A DNA stretch of 7,878 nt, from assembly GCA_035553355.1 (NCBI GenBank), contig DATMJW010000107.1, positions 1 through 7,878 of the forward strand, read 5' to 3'. This document shows positions 1 to 5,491 of the stretch, in pieces. Position 1 is the first letter of the stretch. Each line of letters begins with the position of its first letter. The position numbers and the translations under genes are program-made. The notes under the pieces were generated by a model that saw only the letters and a program-made list of their open reading frames with translations, had not been told where the DNA came from and made no database searches. Origin of the DNA: Gaiellasilicea sp035553355. Lineage in GTDB: Bacteria > Actinomycetota > Thermoleophilia > Gaiellales > Gaiellaceae.

Positions 1-75
1 GATGTACCGCGTCACCGTCAGGTTGAGCGCCCAGAGGACGACGGTGAAGAGCAGGGTCGCGTGAACGGGCCGCAC
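1..75 (-). CDS. EamA/DMT-family transporter, N-terminal fragment (gene continues off the left edge)
   Basis: Reading leftward from a GTG at 75 gives 25 codons open to the window edge. After a short polar start (MRPVHAT), the translation enters a hydrophobic helix, LLFTVVLWALNLTV. A Trp-containing first helix of this kind followed by a small loop is typical of the first membrane segment of EamA (drug/metabolite transporter) proteins, which move small metabolites across the inner membrane. Start choice: a TAGTGT hexamer at 88-83 ends 7 nt before the GTG, matching the leaderless arrangement of other genes here, and no Shine-Dalgarno is needed. It is divergent from the 92-aa gene. Only one helix is visible, so the family is a pattern-based guess; another multi-helix membrane protein is possible. 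Confidence 0.55.
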   Translation of the reverse strand, partial: MRPVHATLLFTVVLWALNLTVTRYI

Positions 76-82
76 CGCCTCG

Positions 83-88
83 ACACTA
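83..88 (-). promoter_or_regulatory. Putative -10 element (TAGTGT) of the EamA-like gene
   Basis: A TANNNT hexamer read on the minus strand. Seven nucleotides separate it from the GTG at 75, so transcription would begin at or next to the start codon. No clear -35 hexamer is visible. Confidence 0.5.
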
Positions 89-127
89 CTGGCGGCGTCT
101 CGCGGCCGTCCCCGTCCCGCGGTCGAC

Positions 128-133
128 TAGGCT
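128..133 (+). promoter_or_regulatory. Putative -10 element (TAGGCT) of the 92-aa gene / fabL operon
   Basis: A TANNNT hexamer ending 7 nt before the GTG at 141. The spacing predicts a leaderless transcript covering the 92-aa gene and fabL. The 65-bp divergent region (76-140) holds this element and the opposing one at 83-88. Confidence 0.5.
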
Positions 134-140
134 TTCGCGC

Positions 141-419
141 GTGGCCGAACCGACGATTCGCGACATCGAGGTGCTCGTGGGCCCGGCGACGCCGCACTTC
201 GCATACCAGCTGCGGGCACGCGTCCGGGAGCTGATCGAGGACCTGCCGCCGGACCACGAGGTGCGCCGCTTCGGCGAGGAGAAGATGGAGCTCCTCGACC
301 GGCTCGCCCACTCCTCGACGAGGGCCGAGGACAGCCCCCGCGAGCCGCGCACGAGGCCGGGCTGGGACAAGGTCCCGAGCTCGGCGCCGGTCTCCGACCC
401 GCTCCCGCGCAGGGGATGA
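141..419 (+). CDS. Conserved-looking hypothetical protein, 92 aa, coupled to fabL
   Basis: This small acidic protein of unknown function starts at GTG 141. Its N-terminal half looks folded: a short strand-like segment (IRDIEVLVG, residues 6-14), then an amphipathic helical stretch over about residues 20-56 containing the charged pattern RARVRELIEDLPPDHEVRRFGEEK. The last 35 residues are rich in Pro, Arg and Ser and look disordered. There is no signal peptide, membrane helix or cysteine. The start is supported by the TAGGCT hexamer just upstream; there is no Shine-Dalgarno. The TGA stop (417-419) overlaps the ATG of the FabL-like gene in an ATGA, which implies translational coupling. It is the only gene in the window ending in TGA. 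I do not recognise a named family. Confidence 0.72.
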   Translation: MAEPTIRDIEVLVGPATPHFAYQLRARVRELIEDLPPDHEVRRFGEEKMELLDRLAHSSTRAEDSPREPRTRPGWDKVPSSAPVSDPLPRRG

Positions 420-1147
420 GCCTGAACGGCGCGTCGGTGCTCGTCACCGGCGGCTCCCGCGGCATCGGCAAGGCGATCGCGCTCCGCTTCGCGGCACTCG
501 GGGCGTCACGGGTCGCGATCGGCTACCTCCGCTCGGACGCAGCGGCCGAGCAGACGGCCGAGGAGCTGCGCGCGCTCGGCGCCGAGGCCGTGCTCGTCCG
601 CGGGAACGTCTCGTCGGAGCGCGTGCAGGCCGAGGTGCGCGCGCTCGGACCGCTCGACGTCCTCGTCCACAACGCGGCGAGCGGCGTCATCCGGCCGGCG
701 CTCGAGACGGAGGACAAGCACTGGGACTGGACGCTCGCCGCGAACGCGAAGGCGCTCCTCGCGCTGACGCGCGCGGCCGCCCCGCAGATGCCGGACGGGA
801 GCTCGATCGTCGGCATCTCGAGCCTCGGCTCGCAGCGCGTGCTCGAGAACTACACCCTCGTCGGGACGTCGAAGGCGGCGCTGGAGGCGCTCGTCCGCTA
901 CCTCGCGGTCGAGCTCGCGCCGCGGATCCGCGTGAACGCGGTCTCGGCGGGGGTCGTCGAGACCGGTGCGCTCGCGCACTTCCCGAACCGGGAGGAGATG
1001 CTCGCGATGGGCGCGCGCAACCCCGTCGGGCGGCTCGTGACGCCGGAGGACGTCGCCGGCATCGTCACGTTCCTCTGCTCACCCGAAGCGGAGATGATCC
1101 GCGGCCAGACCGTCGTCGTCGACGGCGGCTACAGCCTCCTCGCGTAG
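416..1147 (+). CDS. fabL: Enoyl-ACP reductase III-like SDR oxidoreductase (FabL type)
   Basis: A 243-aa classical short-chain dehydrogenase. The Rossmann cofactor motif TGGSRGIG is at residues 11-18, the structural NAASG motif at 86-90, the catalytic-region serines at S135/S136, and the Tyr146-x6-Lys153 pair in ENYTLVGTSK. That x6 spacing (classical SDRs have x3), with HWDWT (102-106), the stretch SKAALEALVRYLAVEL (152-167), HFPNREE (188-194) and MIRGQTVVVDGG (227-238), closely follows what I recall of Bacillus subtilis FabL (250 aa). FabL carries out the NADPH-dependent last step of fatty-acid elongation, reducing trans-2-enoyl-ACP in the cytoplasm. The start overlaps the preceding gene's stop (ATGA), and the gene abuts a convergent gene with no spacer. 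The main alternative is a FabG-like or other SDR reductase, but the x6 spacing argues against FabG. Confidence 0.88.
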   Translation: MSLNGASVLVTGGSRGIGKAIALRFAALGASRVAIGYLRSDAAAEQTAEELRALGAEAVLVRGNVSSERVQAEVRALGPLDVLVHNAASGVIRPALETEDKHWDWTLAANAKALLALTRAAAPQMPDGSSIVGISSLGSQRVLENYTLVGTSKAALEALVRYLAVELAPRIRVNAVSAGVVETGALAHFPNREEMLAMGARNPVGRLVTPEDVAGIVTFLCSPEAEMIRGQTVVVDGGYSLLA

Positions 1148-1345
1148 CTAGCGGCGCCGCCCGCGGTCGTCGAAGCGTCGCCGGCTCCCGCGCGTCAGCA
1201 GCTCGCCGCCCGCACCGGCGGCGAGCGACACCGCGGCCGCGATCCCGGCGAAGAAGCAGTAGACGACGAGCGCACGCCAGCCCCACGCGACGGCGACGGC
1301 GACCGCCCCGAGGACGACGACGGCGAGCGAGATCCGGGCGGCCAT
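1148..1345 (-). CDS. Small two-helix membrane protein, 65 aa
   Basis: The predicted peptide starts MAARISLAVVVLGAVAV. It has a first hydrophobic helix at about residues 5-22, a second at about 25-45, and a basic tail ending in RRRFDDRGRRR. This is the layout of a small inner-membrane protein with a cytoplasmic, positively charged C-terminus. I do not recognise a family. The ATG at 1345 is chosen because TACGGT (1358-1353) lies exactly 7 nt upstream. An upstream ATG at 1402 is in frame but would run into the divergent methyltransferase gene and lacks such a signal. The TAG stop directly abuts the fabL TAG (1145-1150 reads TAGCTA). A chance ORF is possible, but two clean helices, a signal-linked start and a boundary-tight stop favour a real gene. 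Confidence 0.58.
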   Translation of the reverse strand: MAARISLAVVVLGAVAVAVAWGWRALVVYCFFAGIAAAVSLAAGAGGELLTRGSRRRFDDRGRRR

Positions 1346-1352
1346 CGCGCGC

Positions 1353-1358
1353 ACCGTA
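1353..1358 (-). promoter_or_regulatory. Putative -10 element (TACGGT) of the 65-aa membrane protein gene
   Basis: A minus-strand TANNNT hexamer 7 nt before the ATG at 1345, predicting a leaderless transcript. Confidence 0.42.
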
Positions 1359-1370
1359 CCGCCGGAGGGG

Positions 1371-1376
1371 CAAGAT
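1371..1376 (+). promoter_or_regulatory. Putative -10 element (CAAGAT) of the methyltransferase gene
   Basis: A -10-like hexamer (A at position 2, T at position 6) ending 6 nt before the GTG at 1383. It is weaker than the TANNNT elements because it begins with C. It lies in the 37-bp gap shared with the divergent membrane-protein gene. Confidence 0.35.
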
Positions 1377-1382
1377 GCCCGC

Positions 1383-1991
1383 GTGGAGCCGACCGAGCAC
1401 AACCGGCGTGCGTTCGACGAGGCGCACCGGACCTCGGAGAACGTCGTCGCGACACCGGGGATCCCGCCGCGGATCCGCGAGCGGCTGTCCGGGATCGGCG
1501 GGAACCGCGTCCTCCATCTCTTCTGCGGGAGCGGCCGCGAGACGAGCGAACTGGCCGCGCTCGGCGCGCTCGCGACGGGACTCGATCCGGACGGGCCGTC
1601 GCTCGACGCGGCGCGCCGACGGTCGAGCGAGCTGCCCTGGGTGCAGGCCGACCCGCACGCGCTGCCGCCCGAGCTCCTGCTCGGGCGCTGGGATCTCGTC
1701 TACTGCGGAGCGGGATCGCTGCGCCGACTGCGCGACCCGCGGCCGTTCGCCGCGGGCGTCGCCGCCGCGCTGCGAGCTGGCGGTGTCCTCTTGCTGCACG
1801 ACGACCACCCGGCGTCGGCGTGCCTGGATGCCTTCGGGCGCTGGAACGGCGACTACTTCGCCGGCGTCGGCCTGGGCGAGCTCACGACCGCGGTCGCGGA
1901 AGCCGGTCTCGCGCTGCGGGGGCTCGAGGAGTGGCCGGGGCGCGACGGGCGCGTGCCGGCGTACCTCGTCCTCGCTGCCGAGAAGGAGTAG
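1383..1991 (+). CDS. Class I SAM-dependent methyltransferase, 202 aa
   Basis: A single-domain Rossmann-fold methyltransferase. An N-terminal helical cap (residues 1-40) is followed by SAM-binding motif I at 42-53 (RVLHLFCGSGRE, the glycine-rich loop), and the acidic residue ending strand 2 is probably D68. WVQAD (86-90) fits the adenine-binding region, WDLVYC (103-108) fits motif IV, and LRAGGVLLLHDDHP (130-143) is the usual post-motif strand with a His-Asp-Asp cluster. The C-terminal part (ELTTAVAEAGLALRGLEEW) resembles small-molecule rather than DNA or rRNA methyltransferases. The substrate cannot be told. The start is GTG, placed by the -10-like hexamer upstream. A DUF6458 gene follows 43 bp later on the same strand and may be co-transcribed. 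Confidence 0.85.
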   Translation: MEPTEHNRRAFDEAHRTSENVVATPGIPPRIRERLSGIGGNRVLHLFCGSGRETSELAALGALATGLDPDGPSLDAARRRSSELPWVQADPHALPPELLLGRWDLVYCGAGSLRRLRDPRPFAAGVAAALRAGGVLLLHDDHPASACLDAFGRWNGDYFAGVGLGELTTAVAEAGLALRGLEEWPGRDGRVPAYLVLAAEKE

Positions 1992-1993
1992 GT

Positions 1994-2021
1994 GGAGGGT
2001 TAGAAAAACCTCCGCGCGGAG
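1994..2021 (+). repeat. Overlapping inverted repeats between the methyltransferase and DUF6458 genes
   Basis: GGAGG at 1994-1998 can pair with CCTCC at 2009-2013 across an A-rich loop. The right arm is also half of a perfect 12-nt palindrome, CTCCGCGCGGAG (2010-2021). The two structures are mutually exclusive. The GGAG at 2018-2021 is the only Shine-Dalgarno-like stretch before the ATG at 2035, with a long 13-nt spacer. No T-tract follows, so a simple intrinsic terminator is unlikely. Confidence 0.3.
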
Positions 2022-2034
2022 ATCTTCTTCTTCA

Positions 2035-2319
2035 ATGGGAGTCGCGGTCAGCATCCTCCTCATCGCCGTTGGCGCCATCCTCACGTGGGGCGTGACAACC
2101 GACGCCGAGGGCCTGAACATCGACGCCATCGGCGTCATCCTCATGATCGTCGGCCTGCTGGGTCTCGTCCTCTCGATGATCTTCTGGTCGAGCTGGGGTG
2201 GGTTCCGGTCACGCCGATCGGCGACGTACGTCGACCACGGCGTCGCCCCGGCCGCGCCTCGGCGCCGCGCCACGGTCGTGGAGGAAGACGACGTCGCGCC
2301 GGGCCCCCCGCCCCCGTAG
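2035..2319 (+). CDS. DUF6458-family small membrane protein, 94 aa
   Basis: Starting at ATG 2035 the protein begins MGVAVSILLIAVGAILTWGV, the typical opening of actinobacterial DUF6458 proteins. A second hydrophobic helix spans about residues 30-51 (DAIGVILMIVGLLGLVLSMIFW), with a short loop between them (VTTDAEGLN). The C-terminal 40 residues are hydrophilic and low-complexity (RSRRS, then an acidic EEDD patch and PGPPPP), probably a disordered cytoplasmic tail. The reading frame is open far upstream of 2035, but that part overlaps the methyltransferase in another frame. The homologous N-terminus makes 2035 the start. Its function is unknown. It ends 6 bp from the stop of the convergent proline dehydrogenase gene. 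Confidence 0.85.
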   Translation: MGVAVSILLIAVGAILTWGVTTDAEGLNIDAIGVILMIVGLLGLVLSMIFWSSWGGFRSRRSATYVDHGVAPAAPRRRATVVEEDDVAPGPPPP

Positions 2320-2320
2320 C

Positions 2321-2333
2321 GGCGCCTAGCGCC
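2321..2333. repeat. Short GC inverted repeat at the DUF6458 / proline dehydrogenase junction
   Basis: GGCGC (2321-2325) and GCGCC (2329-2333) flank CTA, which is the stop codon of the minus-strand gene, so that stop lies in the loop of a 5-bp hairpin. It could slow convergent polymerases, but it is too short and lacks T-tracts for a confident terminator call. Confidence 0.25.
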
Positions 2334-3222
2334 CGGGGACGAGCCGGTTCAGCGTGTCGGCTGCGACGTAGCCGGCGACCTTCGGGTTCTCCTGCAGCCG
2401 CCGGAGCGAGTACTCGTACCACTTCTCCCCGAACGGGACGTAGATCCGCAGCCGGTGCCCGACCGCAACGAGCCGGTCGCCGAGCGACGTCTGCACCCCG
2501 AGCAGCATCTGGAACTCGTACTGGTGCGGCTCGAGCGCGAGCTCGCGCACCAGGCGCAGCGACTGGTCGACGAGCCACTCGTCGTGCGTCGCGATCCCGA
2601 CGTAGCAGCCGCCGTCGAGCAGCACCTCGAGCGCCCGGACGAAGTTCGCGCGGACCGCGTCGAAGTCCGTGAACGCGATCTCCGGCGGCTCGATGTAGAT
2701 CCCCTTGCAGAGGCGGACGTTCGCCCCGGCGAGGTCGCGCGCATCCGCGACCGTCCGCTTCAGCATCGCCTGCAGGACGACACCGACGTTCTCGACGCCC
2801 TCGGCGCGCAGCTCCCGGTACAGCCGTAGCGTCGCGTCCGTCGTCGACGAGTCCTCCATGTCGATGCGGACGAAGCGCCCGCGCTCGGCGATCGCGCGCA
2901 CGTTCTCGCGGGCGAGCTCGGGGTCCAGCTTCAGGCCGAGGCCCGTCAGCTTGACGCTCACGTTCGCGTCGAGGCCGTCCTCGTCGATCGCGTCGAGCAC
3001 GTCGAGGTACGCGCGCGCGATCGCCCGCGCCTCCGACGGGTTCACGATCTCCTCGCCCAGCACGTCGATCGTCGCCATCTTCCCGGCGGCGTTCAGCTCC
3101 GCGACGACGCGGCGCGCGTCGTCGAGGCTCGACCCCGCGATGTACCGCTCGGAGAGACGGCGCACGACCGGCTTCGGTACCGCCGGCAGCAGCCGGACGA
3201 TCGTCTTGTCGAGGATCGACAC
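2326..3222 (-). CDS. Proline dehydrogenase (single-domain PRODH)
   Basis: A 298-aa FAD-dependent enzyme that oxidises L-proline to delta-1-pyrroline-5-carboxylate, the first step of proline catabolism, usually passing electrons to the membrane quinone pool. Family landmarks along the (beta/alpha)8 barrel are SVKLT (89-93), FVRIDMED (117-124), VVLQAML (148-154), VRLCKGIYIEP (169-179), IATHD (210-214), EFQMLLG (236-242) and the C-terminal YVPFGEKWYEYSLRRLQENP (261-280), in which R274/R275 correspond to the substrate-carboxylate arginines. The length matches monofunctional bacterial PRODH (about 300 aa; the Thermus enzyme is similar); there is no fused P5C dehydrogenase and none nearby. The GTG start at 3222 is fixed by TAGAAT 8 nt upstream. 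It is the last gene of a three-gene minus-strand run. Confidence 0.95.
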   Translation of the reverse strand: MSILDKTIVRLLPAVPKPVVRRLSERYIAGSSLDDARRVVAELNAAGKMATIDVLGEEIVNPSEARAIARAYLDVLDAIDEDGLDANVSVKLTGLGLKLDPELARENVRAIAERGRFVRIDMEDSSTTDATLRLYRELRAEGVENVGVVLQAMLKRTVADARDLAGANVRLCKGIYIEPPEIAFTDFDAVRANFVRALEVLLDGGCYVGIATHDEWLVDQSLRLVRELALEPHQYEFQMLLGVQTSLGDRLVAVGHRLRIYVPFGEKWYEYSLRRLQENPKVAGYVAADTLNRLVPGR

Positions 3223-3230
3223 GCGGCGCG

Positions 3231-3236
3231 ATTCTA
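3231..3236 (-). promoter_or_regulatory. Putative -10 element (TAGAAT) of the proline dehydrogenase gene
   Basis: This is the best -10 match in the window (5 of 6 to TATAAT). It ends 8 nt before the GTG at 3222, in the 39-bp gap after the 98-aa gene. It implies a leaderless proline dehydrogenase transcript independent of the upstream genes. No operator-like palindrome is evident next to it. Confidence 0.6.
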
Positions 3237-3261
3237 GGTGGAGCGGCGGGGCGGGTCGGCG

Positions 3262-3558
3262 CTAGCGGCCTTCGCGCATGAAGCCTTGCCGGGCGGCGGA
3301 GACGAGTGCGACCGCCTCTGGGAAGAGGACGCGCATCGCGTCGCGCAGCTGGATCGCCTGCTCGTCGACGCTGCCCGCCGCCTGCACCTGCTTCAACGCG
3401 GCGGCCGTGAGCTCCACGGCCGTGTTGAGCGTGAGCGTGGCGAACTGCTCCCGCTGCGCTTCCTTGACCGACTCCGTCTGTTGCGCGGCGAACTCCTGCA
3501 GCCCCCGCAGGAGCTCCTCGGGGTCGCCGCCGAACGGGAAGCCGAAGCCGCCTTCCAT
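3262..3558 (-). CDS. Hypothetical alpha-helical protein, 98 aa
   Basis: An unrecognised small protein. It opens with a Gly/Phe-rich segment (MEGGFGFPFGGDPEE) and continues almost entirely as helix: LLRGLQEFAAQQTESVKEAQ (16-35), FATLTLNTAVELTAAALKQVQ (39-59) and a third helix from about 65 to 94. There is no signal peptide, Cys or catalytic motif. The amphipathic helices suggest a small helical bundle or oligomerising protein, perhaps a partner of a larger complex; this is inference. The ATG at 3558 lies 9 bp after the stop of the 186-aa gene, so the two are probably co-transcribed, although TAGCCT at 3570-3565 could also serve as an internal -10. The proline dehydrogenase gene follows 39 bp downstream. 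Confidence 0.75.
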   Translation of the reverse strand: MEGGFGFPFGGDPEELLRGLQEFAAQQTESVKEAQREQFATLTLNTAVELTAAALKQVQAAGSVDEQAIQLRDAMRVLFPEAVALVSAARQGFMREGR

Positions 3559-3564
3559 GCGCGC

Positions 3565-3570
3565 AGGCTA
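3565..3570 (-). promoter_or_regulatory. Possible -10 element (TAGCCT) overlapping the upstream stop codon
   Basis: On the minus strand the TAG stop of the 186-aa gene (3570-3568) forms the first half of TAGCCT, which ends 6 nt before the ATG at 3558. It has the same geometry as the other leaderless signals, but the TA and G are already fixed by the stop codon, so chance is a real possibility. Confidence 0.3.
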
Positions 3571-4128
3571 GCGGAGGCCGGCGCGGTAGGCGCCCTCGAC
3601 CTCGAGCAGGAACGCGTCGACGACGTCGCGCCCGCCGCGCATCGCCTCGGCGAACGGCGAGGGCTGAAGGCCGCCGCCGAGCGCGATCTCGAGCTCGCGT
3701 GCCGCGACGCCGATCGCGTCGAGCCGCTGCGGCGTCGCCACGTGCGGCGGCGCGCCGATCACGCGCTGCAGCTCGAGCACCGCGGCCTCGGCTTCCTCGA
3801 TCCCCTCCGGGTTCTCCGTCACGCGGAGCGCGACGAGCTGCTGCTGCAGCTCCTCGAGATCCCCACCGCCGGCGCTCTCCTCCGCGAGCTCGCAGGTCGC
3901 GAGGATCGAGACCGCGTCGCGGACGACGCCGCGGTCGGTGACGACGGCACCGGCGGCGTCGACGGCGACCCACGTCCGCGCGTTCGCCGCGTCGTCTTCG
4001 ACCGCGCACAGGTAGACGCGAAGGCCGGCGTGCGGCTCTGCCGCGAGCACCGCCGCCACCCGCTCGCCCGCGCGCGTCCCGGCGGCCACGTGCGCCGCGA
4101 TGCGCTCGAGCTCCTCCGCCAGCGCCAT
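3568..4128 (-). CDS. Hypothetical cytoplasmic protein, 186 aa
   Basis: A protein of unknown function that I do not recognise. Residues 1-30 are helical and acidic (MALAEELERIAAHVAAGTRAG). Residues 35-75 look like an alternating beta region (GLRVYLCAVEDD, RTWVAVDAAGAVVTDRGVV). Residues 75-125 form a long acidic, Glu/Gln/Leu-rich helix pair (DLEELQQQLVALRV, EEAEAAVLELQRVIG), and the C-terminus is again helical (FAEAMRGGRDVVDAFLLEVEGAYRAGLR). There are no membrane segments. The start is ATG 4128; the open frame further upstream is antisense to the coiled-coil gene and is not part of it. CATCCT lies 6 nt upstream. It is first in a run with the 98-aa and proline dehydrogenase genes and diverges, across 31 bp, from the membrane coiled-coil gene, so shared control with that gene is plausible. 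Confidence 0.78.
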   Translation of the reverse strand: MALAEELERIAAHVAAGTRAGERVAAVLAAEPHAGLRVYLCAVEDDAANARTWVAVDAAGAVVTDRGVVRDAVSILATCELAEESAGGGDLEELQQQLVALRVTENPEGIEEAEAAVLELQRVIGAPPHVATPQRLDAIGVAARELEIALGGGLQPSPFAEAMRGGRDVVDAFLLEVEGAYRAGLR

Positions 4129-4134
4129 CCCCGC

Positions 4135-4140
4135 AGGATG
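4135..4140 (-). promoter_or_regulatory. Weak putative -10 element (CATCCT) of the 186-aa gene
   Basis: The hexamer ends 6 nt before the ATG at 4128. It starts with C rather than T, so the support is mainly positional. Confidence 0.28.
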
Positions 4141-4146
4141 CCCTAC

Positions 4147-4152
4147 TACGAT
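4147..4152 (+). promoter_or_regulatory. Putative -10 element (TACGAT) that decides the start of the coiled-coil gene
   Basis: TANNNT ending 7 nt before the ATG at 4160. The in-frame ATG at 4151 overlaps this hexamer and would be upstream of the predicted transcript start, which favours 4160 as the initiation codon. Confidence 0.48.
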
Positions 4153-4159
4153 GGCCGCG

Positions 4160-5491
4160 ATGCTCGAGGACGCCGCCGCAGCCGGGTTCGCGGTCGCCGC
4201 AGTCGCGGCGGTCGCCTCGCTCGGCGCGGCCGCGACCGGCCGCTGGCGCGCCCACCCGTTCGCGCTGCTCGCCGGGCTCATCGGCGTGGCGGCCGCCGGC
4301 GCATGGGCCGCGGTCGCCCTGTACCCGTCGCGCGAGCTCGCGATCTCGGCCGGCGGGATCACGGCTGCGGCCGCCGCGGAGGCGGGCGCCGCTGCGCTCG
4401 CCCGCGCCGTCAGGCGGTCGCGCGCCACCGAGCGCGCCCTCGACGACGCTCGCGCGAAGATCTCGGTCGCCGTCCGCGAGGAGGCGGATCTGCGGGCGGC
4501 CGAGCTGCAGCAGTGGGTCGCGCGGATGCGGGCCGACTCAGCCTCCCAGCTCGCAGAGGAGGAGCGGCGGCTTGCAGAGGAGCGGCGCCGCGACCTCGCC
4601 GAGCGCGAGCAGGCGATCCGCGACTCGCTCGCCGCGTCGCTCGCGGACGCGGAGCGGCGGCTCGAGGAACGCCTTCGCGGGTGGGCGGACGACCTCGACC
4701 GGGCGCAGGCGTCGCTCGGCGTCCAGCTCGCACGGCTCGAGCAGCGGCAGCAGCAGCTGCTCGCCGAGGCCGAGGCGCGGATCGAGGCCGAGGCGAGCGA
4801 GCTCGTCGCGACCTCGGAGGAGCAGCGGGCGTCCGTCCTCCGGCTGCGGGAGGAGCTCGAGCGGGCGGCGCAGGCGGCCGTCGCCGAGGCGCTCGACGAG
4901 CTCGAGGCGCACACGGCGGAGCGGCGGCGCGTGATCGAGGAGATCGCGGACCGGCTGCGCCGCCGTGAGCAGGCGCTCTCGGAGCAGGTCGCGCAGGCGG
5001 AGACGGACGCGATGGCGCGGATCGAGGTCGCGTTCGCCGACGTGGAGCGTCGCCAGGTCGAGAAGCTCCAGCGCGCGGTCTCGCGCGAGGCGGAGCGGTT
5101 CGCCGAGGCGGCCGGCCAGCAATTCGACGTGACGCTCCGGTCGGCGCGCGAGGAGGCGGCGTCGCGGCTCTCGCGCGAGCTCGACCGCGCCGTCGAGACG
5201 TTCGTCCGCCAGTCCGACCAGGTCTTCGCCGAGCGGCTCACGCAGGTGAGCGACTCGGCGCAGCAGCGGCTCGAGGCTCGTCTGCGGCAGGCGCAGACGC
5301 AGTTCGAGCGGCAGCGCGAGGAGCTCGTCGAGACGTTCGGGCAGCGCGTCGCGCAGGCGGACGCGGACCTGCGCCGCACGCTCGGCGCCCTCGTCGCCGA
5401 GGCCGAGGCCGAGCGGGTGGTGCTCGAGGCCCGGCTCGCGGAGCTCGCGCGGCGGATCGACGACGCCGCCGCCGGCTACGGCCGGCGCTAG
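4160..5491 (+). CDS. Membrane-anchored long coiled-coil protein, 443 aa
   Basis: The N-terminus holds two clear hydrophobic helices, about residues 7-25 (AAGFAVAAVAAVASLGAAA) and 33-54 (PFALLAGLIGVAAAGAWAAVAL), with a possible third, Ala-rich helix at 61-84. From about residue 88 to 435 the chain is nearly uninterrupted, highly charged coiled coil, rich in Glu, Arg, Gln, Ala and Leu, with phrases such as EEERRLAEERRRDLAEREQ and LEQRQQQLLAEAEARIEAEA. It has no cysteine and no enzymatic motif. The topology suggests a short membrane anchor holding a long cytoplasmic rod, as in scaffolding or cell-envelope organising proteins; homology to DivIVA, RmuC or chemoreceptors is not evident. The in-frame ATGs at 4100 and 4151 are rejected in favour of 4160, which sits behind TACGAT. 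The 67-aa gene follows 54 bp downstream; the 186-aa gene diverges. Confidence 0.82.
   Translation: MLEDAAAAGFAVAAVAAVASLGAAATGRWRAHPFALLAGLIGVAAAGAWAAVALYPSRELAISAGGITAAAAAEAGAAALARAVRRSRATERALDDARAKISVAVREEADLRAAELQQWVARMRADSASQLAEEERRLAEERRRDLAEREQAIRDSLAASLADAERRLEERLRGWADDLDRAQASLGVQLARLEQRQQQLLAEAEARIEAEASELVATSEEQRASVLRLREELERAAQAAVAEALDELEAHTAERRRVIEEIADRLRRREQALSEQVAQAETDAMARIEVAFADVERRQVEKLQRAVSREAERFAEAAGQQFDVTLRSAREEAASRLSRELDRAVETFVRQSDQVFAERLTQVSDSAQQRLEARLRQAQTQFERQREELVETFGQRVAQADADLRRTLGALVAEAEAERVVLEARLAELARRIDDAAAGYGRR
5470..5487 (+). other. GC hairpin with a C(UACG)G tetraloop at the end of the coiled-coil gene
   Basis: CGCCGGC (5470-5476) pairs perfectly with GCCGGCG (5481-5487) around TACG, giving a 7-bp all-GC stem closed by an UNCG-class tetraloop, one of the most stable RNA loops known. 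It ends 1 nt before the TAG stop. No T-tract follows, so it is better read as an mRNA 3'-end stabiliser or pause signal than as a canonical intrinsic terminator. Confidence 0.45.

Noticed and set aside
1375..2034. In-frame upstream extension of the DUF6458 protein (314 aa in total)
   Set aside because: The first 220 residues are a shifted frame of the methyltransferase. The DUF6458 N-terminus starts exactly at ATG 2035.
1065..2273. 402-codon open frame on the minus strand
   Set aside because: Antisense to the methyltransferase and DUF6458 genes, both of which have clear family motifs; the translation here has none.
2141..4255. 704-codon open frame on the minus strand over the proline dehydrogenase region
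   Set aside because: It overlaps three minus-strand genes in a different frame. Composition is almost entirely Arg, Ala, Gly and Pro, and no motif is visible.
3238..4968. 576-codon open frame on the plus strand
   Set aside because: Antisense to the 98- and 186-aa genes, then a shifted frame of the coiled-coil gene. The low-complexity Arg/Ala translation indicates a shadow.
4129..5379. In-frame upstream extension of the 186-aa protein
   Set aside because: The extension is antisense to the coiled-coil gene and is Ser/Arg/Ala-rich (complement of Glu/Arg/Ala coding). The folded-looking protein begins at ATG 4128.
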